Position numbers and translations under genes: made by a program
Shown here: positions 58,914 through 64,000 of the stretch, in pieces
How the letters are laid out: each line of letters begins with the position of its first letter
Position numbering within the stretch: the first letter of the stretch is position 1
Origin: Nectonema munidae
Lineage: Eukaryota > Nematomorpha > Nectonematoida > Nectonematidae
DNA: 64,000 bases
Reading direction: 5' to 3'
Assembly: GCA_030549495.1 (NCBI GenBank)
Contig: JAUIRK010000054.1
Location: forward strand, 62,001-126,000
Notes under the pieces: model-generated
Told to the model about the DNA's origin: nothing
Database searches by the model: none
The model's input: the letters and a program-made list of their open reading frames with translations, nothing else

Positions 58914-60406
58914 CCCTAATAAAGACAATCCTTCTGAAAATCAAGCATGTAAAGATTATCCCTCTGAAAGTGCATCCAGTAAAGAAGATCTTCTTAAAGA
59001 TAAAACCTCTGTGATTAAAGAATAATTTAAAATACATTTGCACTAAAACTGATCTATTTTTGATATTATATTTTTAATTTATTGAAAAGAAGTTAATTAA
59101 AAATTGATCTAAACAAAATTAAGAGTCATTATTTGCTAAGAAATTTATTTGCAAATGAATTAGTGAAGTACACCTGAAAAATATCTCGAAAATATTCATT
59201 TACAGTATTCATATCTGGGCTGCAAAGCAGACAAAGAAGAAATATTTGAAGGAATTGTTAACTCCAAGCTAATATGATTTTCAATAGATATCTACTCGTA
59301 AAAATTCATGTTTCATTGTTAGGCCAGCTTTGAAGAGGCTTCAATTTTTCTAGGAACAGGAGATGAGGAAAAAATACGGTTCGACTGTATAAATAAACGG
59401 TGGGCAAATGAGGTCTATATATGTTCTTTCAATAAAAGTAATATAATTTTTTGAGTATTTTAAACATTGGATAAAAAGTGTGTGGGCTAAGTCCCTGTAG
59501 CCCCTAGTTCTCAATAATAGCCATTTTGGGATAGCCGTAAGCAAATACATGCACCTTTTAAACACTGATATATATATCAAGTTCTTAACACGCATGATGT
59601 GAACTCATGATTTTGAAGAATATATCATTTACAAAGAGTCATGAATGAAGGAAGAAAAGAAACTTGTTCATTGGAAAATGATTTTAAATAAGTGGAAGAT
59701 AACAAGGAAAAGAGAAGCCAGGAATGAGGATGCTGGAAATGATTTATGAAACTAATGAAAATATAAAATAGGCAAAAGAAAATTTATTTTTCAATACACA
59801 TAATAATAAAAATATTTTGGATAGAGAGATAAAGAGAATATAATATTAATATGGGTTCTTCAAAATTTTTATAAATTTTATAAATATAACATATGGTATA
59901 GTTTGTATCATGTTCATAATCAAACTAAAAATGTTTTTGCTGTTTTCATGCATGTTCTTCTTGTCGTTGTTTGCGTCAGAAAAGAAAAAGTAAAACTTTA
60001 AATATTTTCAGGGGATTCAAAGGTAATAAATAAAAAGACAGAAAATAATACACAGAATTAAGTGGTGAGGGATTATCATATTTGCAAAATAGGCGGCATC
60101 AATGATGGATGAAGGCTTGCTGGCGTCTCCATCGAAATTAAAAATAATGATATACTTTGACATAAATAATAAAAACAAAGCTAACTGGAGGTGAGTGTTT
60201 GCTGAAATAGATGTGTGCCAAGTTGGTTTTGTTCTCAATTTTTAACGTGTGCGCTATAAAGGAATCTCAACTTGAATAAAACAACGAAAAGGGTTAAGTA
60301 TTTACATGAGTTTCAAAGATGGCGCCGACACGTGTACAAAATATCAAAGCAAGATCAGCATTCTTTTATCTTCTCTAAAGAGTGATTCGGTAAGGGAGGA
60401 TGTTGG
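58914..60406. other. Intergenic region and MED1 3' side
   Basis: 58914-59025 reads NPNKDNPSENQACKDYPSES, then ASSKEDLLKDKTSVIKE and a stop, a short repetitive peptide of unknown meaning. The remaining sequence is AT-rich. Its right end should hold the MED1 3' UTR, but I could not pick the poly(A) signal. No other gene recognised. Confidence 0.35.
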
Positions 60407-60409
60407 TAA

Positions 60410-63182
60410 TTAATTAGAAGAGGCGGGGTCGTTGAACTTTGCAACATCAGATGATGATGAGGTGAAGTTGTAAAAATTAGATGAGGTCGTGTAGAGATTA
60501 GGTTTAGAAGAAGAAGTGGGCGTGCTATTGGATGAGGAAGATAAAAGAGAATGGTGTTTATACTGACTTTTATTGTCAGTGTTGGAAGATTTGGATGCGG
60601 GATCTGTAGCATTGTCGTGAATAGACTGAGATAGGCTGGAGAGAGATTTGGGTTTGGATTGGGGCATCGCAGCCCCATTGTTGTAACATGTGGGATTTAA
60701 GGTAGAGGAAATAGTAGCAGGATTTGTGTTGTTGTGGCTGTATTTAGGTATGGTGTAGTTTTTGAGGTTGTGAGATAACGAGAGTAGGGACGCAGGCAGA
60801 ATGGAGAGGGAGGGAGAAGCTTGGGCAGGGGTTGTGGAGTACGTCTGCATGAAGGAAGCAGGAATCTTTAGGAATGATGAGTTATTGGAAGCTGGGCCGA
60901 CTGAGGCAGCTAAGGAATCGGTAGAGGGTGATGAGGAAAATCTGTTGTTAAAAAAAGAATTGTTTGCGAGTGTAGTTACTTTTTTGGGATTTGGGGTAGT
61001 AAGAGGTGTTGTCGGGAAAGGGGAGGCTTGCGTGTTTCTGCTTTGAGGCTTTTTGTGGGAGGCGGCGAGACTGTTGCAGATGCTGGTATTGATGTGTGCG
61101 TGTTGCCTTGCATTTGAGGAGGAGAGTAAAGAGGACGAAGAGATTGCTAAAGCCGAGGATGACACAATACTGGAATTAGGCAGGGAACAAGGATAAATTG
61201 ATGATGATGATGATGATGAGTTGGAGTCTAAGCGATTCACACTACTCGACGCGGATTTGTGGTACGAGGTACTGATGCTCTTTTTGAAGTGTGATTGTTT
61301 AGGAAAACTAGGAACAATTTTAATGCTGCCATCTGTGTTGTTCTTCTTAAACGTCACTTTTATCCGTTCTTCCTTGGGCTTACCTTTAAGAGGATCGCCA
61401 TCGGCACTACTCTTAATGGAGTACACGTCTTTACTCTGCCAAGAAGAATACTGTTGTTCAATGCTATTACTGCTGCTAGCGCCAACGACTTTTTTGCTAT
61501 TCTGTTGCTTGGCCATAACTCCACTTCTGTTGTTCACTTTATCATCCAAAACGATGATTTTCTTTTTGATGGAAACCTTTTCATAACTACTTGAGTGTGG
61601 TGAGGGCGCAGAAGATGTTTTGTATGAAAGTGAAGGTGACACCGAGGTAACATCACTAAAAAGAGACACTGCATGATTATTTAGGGTATAGCCAGCACCT
61701 TTCAACTTGTCAATCACGGCTGACAAGGACACTTTCTTACTCAGGGATGAGGTTGTTGTGCTGGATGACAGAGATTTACTTCTTCCTTCGTTACATGAAA
61801 AGGGTTGCGGCGTTTGTTGTTGCATTGTTTTGGGTTTTCCTGATCCTGCTTTGTCTTGTAGTTTGCCATCACCACTACTCACAAATTCGATACTACTACT
61901 TTTTTTAGAGCGCGAAACAAACTCTTCATCGTCGCCATCCTCATTTCTGCATTCCAGGGTCAAGGGCGGAGAGGCAGAAGACACGCATTCTATATTCAAT
62001 GAAGACGATTCAGCTTCAGGAGGATGATTTCGAGCGCTCTTGCCAACGATTCCCATTGGCTTAAGCTTGATGCGCGTTTTATGAGGCAGGATACCCTTGG
62101 CCTTAACTTTCCCTCCCCCAAACACGCCTGCATGTGCCTCCTTTGTCAAGTGTGTGTCGAATTCTTCATGACGCGGTTTCCCCATCTTGCAGCTGACCTT
62201 TGTCCCCACCACATCACAAGCCTCTTGAGCAAGTTCGTGAATTGGAGTATTGGACTTTTTGATTGTGATTTTAGTGATTGGCACAAACTCTTCGCCGTCC
62301 TCATTTTTCTTCCGTCTCTTCTTCTCTTTTTGAATGGAAAATACTGCATTATTATTATTATTACTGTTGTTGTTGTTATCTTCCATCCGACGCACTCGCT
62401 TCCGGTTGCTTTCGCAGGAACTACTACGTGGAGCACCCGCAGAAGCCAAGCTGTCGTATTCATTGGAGCAAACTTCTTTCTTGACTTCAAACGTTGCTAA
62501 AGAAGCAGAAATGTCCACCAAGTTTTCGCAAAAACCAGTGCCTTCTCCGCTTTCTTTGATCTCGCGTTCAGCACTCGTTGCATCATTTAACTTATATTCA
62601 CTTTTCACTTCACCCGATGATGGAATAACAGCATCTCTAAACTCCTTTGCTTCTTCCTGTAAAGAGGGATTTTGTTGAAGTTGTTCCGAATCACCACATG
62701 AAATTTCATTTTTAAAAATATTTTTTACAGAAGAATCATCACATACATCTACTTCTATTTCTTTTTCTAATTTTTCGTTTTCTTTCATTTCGTGAAACTC
62801 GATAGAATTTGAAACCTCACTGCTGTCGCCTTCTAGCATATCCATCGGGTTTGTGTCCGAAAAGCGGGGTTGAAATGAAAAATTTTCTATTTTTCTTTCT
62901 TCTGGAAACATGTTTTCGTCACGGTCAGCATCACTCACTTCTTCCTCTATGAGAATGTTATTGGATAAAGCGGTAAAGTAAGATTTCTTAGACGAAAATA
63001 AATTTTGGATTTGAGAATTTAAGGAGAATATGTTTGCCGATCTGTCATTACTCAATTTTTCTTCATTATCAACCCCATTCATTGGATCCACTGAATGTAG
63101 AGATTGAAATGAGAGAGAATTTTTTGTATTCTTAATGATTTCTTTCATGATGTAGTGCATAGAAACGGGAATTGAAAATGTT
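60410..63182 (-). CDS. MED1: Mediator subunit MED1, last exon (C-terminal disordered half)
   Basis: One open frame of about 920 codons from a likely splice acceptor (TTTTTATTCTTTAG on the minus strand, AG at 63184-63183) to TAA at 60410-60412. The identity rests on KKVSLSAVIDKLKGAGYTLN (near 61700), which matches the conserved KKPSLTAVIDKLK box of MED1, on the preceding VPITKITIKKSNTPI (near 62270), which resembles MED1 'IPKITIQIPKG', and on a following basic VTFKKNNTDGSIKIVPS segment resembling the Lys-rich tract after that box in MED1. The rest is acidic at the start and then Ser/Asn-rich and disordered (NNNNSNNNNN, SSSSSSSS, many SP pairs), as in MED1 tails. MED1 links transcription factors to RNA polymerase II. 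The structured N-terminal domain must be encoded beyond the right side of this exon. Some other disordered nuclear protein is possible but less likely. Confidence 0.75.
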
Positions 63183-64000
63183 CTAAAGAATAAAAATGTA
63201 GAAGATATTATCATTCAATATCGATACATCAAAGCCTTTATGTTTATAGAAGTCTTAATAAAAATTAAGTAGTTTGTTTCCTACATTTTTATGTTGACGA
63301 ATCAAACATCTTTTCGATCATAGTTATCAGCTCTCTTCTCTCCAGTGACGTAGCTAGGCTGGCATAAGGGGCCGTGCCCATACTCCTATGTACGCATGGT
63401 GCCCCCATGAATCTTATGCGATATCAGTTTTTGAAAATTTCTCCAATGAAAGGATCAAGAAAGTATAAATAATGTTGCGCAAGTTTTTTGTTTTTAAATT
63501 GTGCCCCTTCTATCAACTTTTTTTTGGCTACACCACTGCTTCTGTCTAATTTGCATTTAGAGTTAAATTAAAATAGTTTTCAATCGTTACGATTTTATAT
63601 CAATGAATATTGTTAGACTCGCGCTAAGAATTTTTTTTCAACAAAAGTTACAATCTTTATCACTACGTTTGCTACATTTTGTAACATTAAAAACTTTAAT
63701 TTTTTTCAAGTCAAGAAATTTTTTTCAATAGTTATTTGGGAATGAATATTTTGACTATCTATTCAGTTTAAAAGCAAGAATACTCTATTTTCTTAATATT
63801 TGAGCAGAGATATTTTTTATAATGTTCGATTGTTAAATTTTATAACTAACACTGTACATAATCAAATCACTTTTTTTAAGAAAATTTGTTGATTATTATA
63901 ATAAAAATATAATATCGAAACAAAATGTTTCCGTTGTTAAAAATGTACTTGATCTATTTATGACAGATTTTATTTGTAGATAGAAATATTCAAAAAAACG
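63183..64000. other. Probable MED1 intron sequence
   Basis: If the acceptor at 63183 is right, this AT-rich stretch is intron. It contains the hAT MITE at 63343-63538 and no exon that I could recognise on the minus strand. Confidence 0.5.
63343..63538. mobile_element. 196-bp hAT MITE
   Basis: The left end CAGTGACGTAGCTAG and the right end TTGGCTACACCACTG are imperfect inverted repeats. The flanks CTTCTCTC (63335-63342) and CTTCTGTC (63539-63546) match at seven of eight bases, an 8-bp hAT target duplication. The body has GTGCCC and GGGCCG motifs and no coding capacity. It lies next to MED1, probably in its intron. Confidence 0.8.

Noticed and set aside
60801-62678. Plus-strand frames opposite MED1
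   Set aside because: Shadows of the long minus-strand exon; Leu/Ser-rich text comes from complementing Ser/Lys codons.

Overview
This is animal nuclear DNA: AT-rich, with intron-bearing genes, long introns and intergenic stretches packed with decayed transposons. An arthropod is the best guess. One gene has a TATA box followed 28 bases later by an arthropod-type TCAGTT initiator. Two copies are present of a transposon-like protein family that I know mainly from arthropod genomes. The hAT, piggyBac, pogo/Tigger, LINE and SINE load fits too. No species can be named from the sequence.

Host genes. (1) A prosaposin gene runs left to right from about 1567 to 14594. I placed ten exons whose phases all agree. 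They give the tail of an N-terminal SapA domain, three complete six-cysteine saposin-B domains and a C-terminal SapA domain; the 5' end lies outside the window. Its two long introns (2898-8659 and 10028-14382) hold a LINE fragment, two SINEs, a satellite-like repeat, a TTAA-flanked MITE and a piggyBac relic. (2) A TTC14-like gene with TPR repeats (14899-16239, minus) converges on prosaposin, and the two poly(A) signals interleave. (3) A two-exon gene (42092-42270 plus 46024-47014) encodes an unrecognised secreted, lysine-rich, N-glycosylatable protein, with a visible promoter and poly(A) signal. (4) The last coding exon of MED1, a Mediator subunit (60410-63182, minus), encodes the disordered C-terminal half; the rest lies beyond the right edge.

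Mobile DNA by region. 1-640 hAT relic; 918-1365 intact hAT MITE; 1896-2337, 9393-9796 and 28893-29005 TTAA-flanked MITEs; 6420-7590 and 18044-19800 LINE fragments on the minus strand; 17150-17787 and 21905-22579 one plus-strand LINE split by a 4.1 kb insertion. That insertion carries a conserved transposon-like gene (20020-21600) which itself received the minus-strand LINE. 23300-23590 is a GIY-YIG nuclease fragment of Penelope type. 23886-29367 is a pogo/Tigger element containing a piggyBac element (24143-27246), which in turn contains fossil pieces of a DIRS-like retroelement. 29608-30030 is a hAT/BED 5' part, 31864-33720 another LINE, and 33784-34650 a second copy of the conserved family. 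36182-41008 is a TA-flanked element with 362-bp inverted repeats carrying a nearly whole DIRS-like fossil with a poly(A) tail. 47864-50785 is a ZMYM-type hAT; 54133-54766 a shrunken hAT; 56100-57080 a satellite array; 63343-63538 a hAT MITE.

The genes share no pathway: prosaposin is lysosomal, MED1 transcriptional, TTC14 an uncharacterised TPR protein. The window is best read as ordinary host genes in a transposon-rich background, where the chronology of nested insertions is the most informative content.
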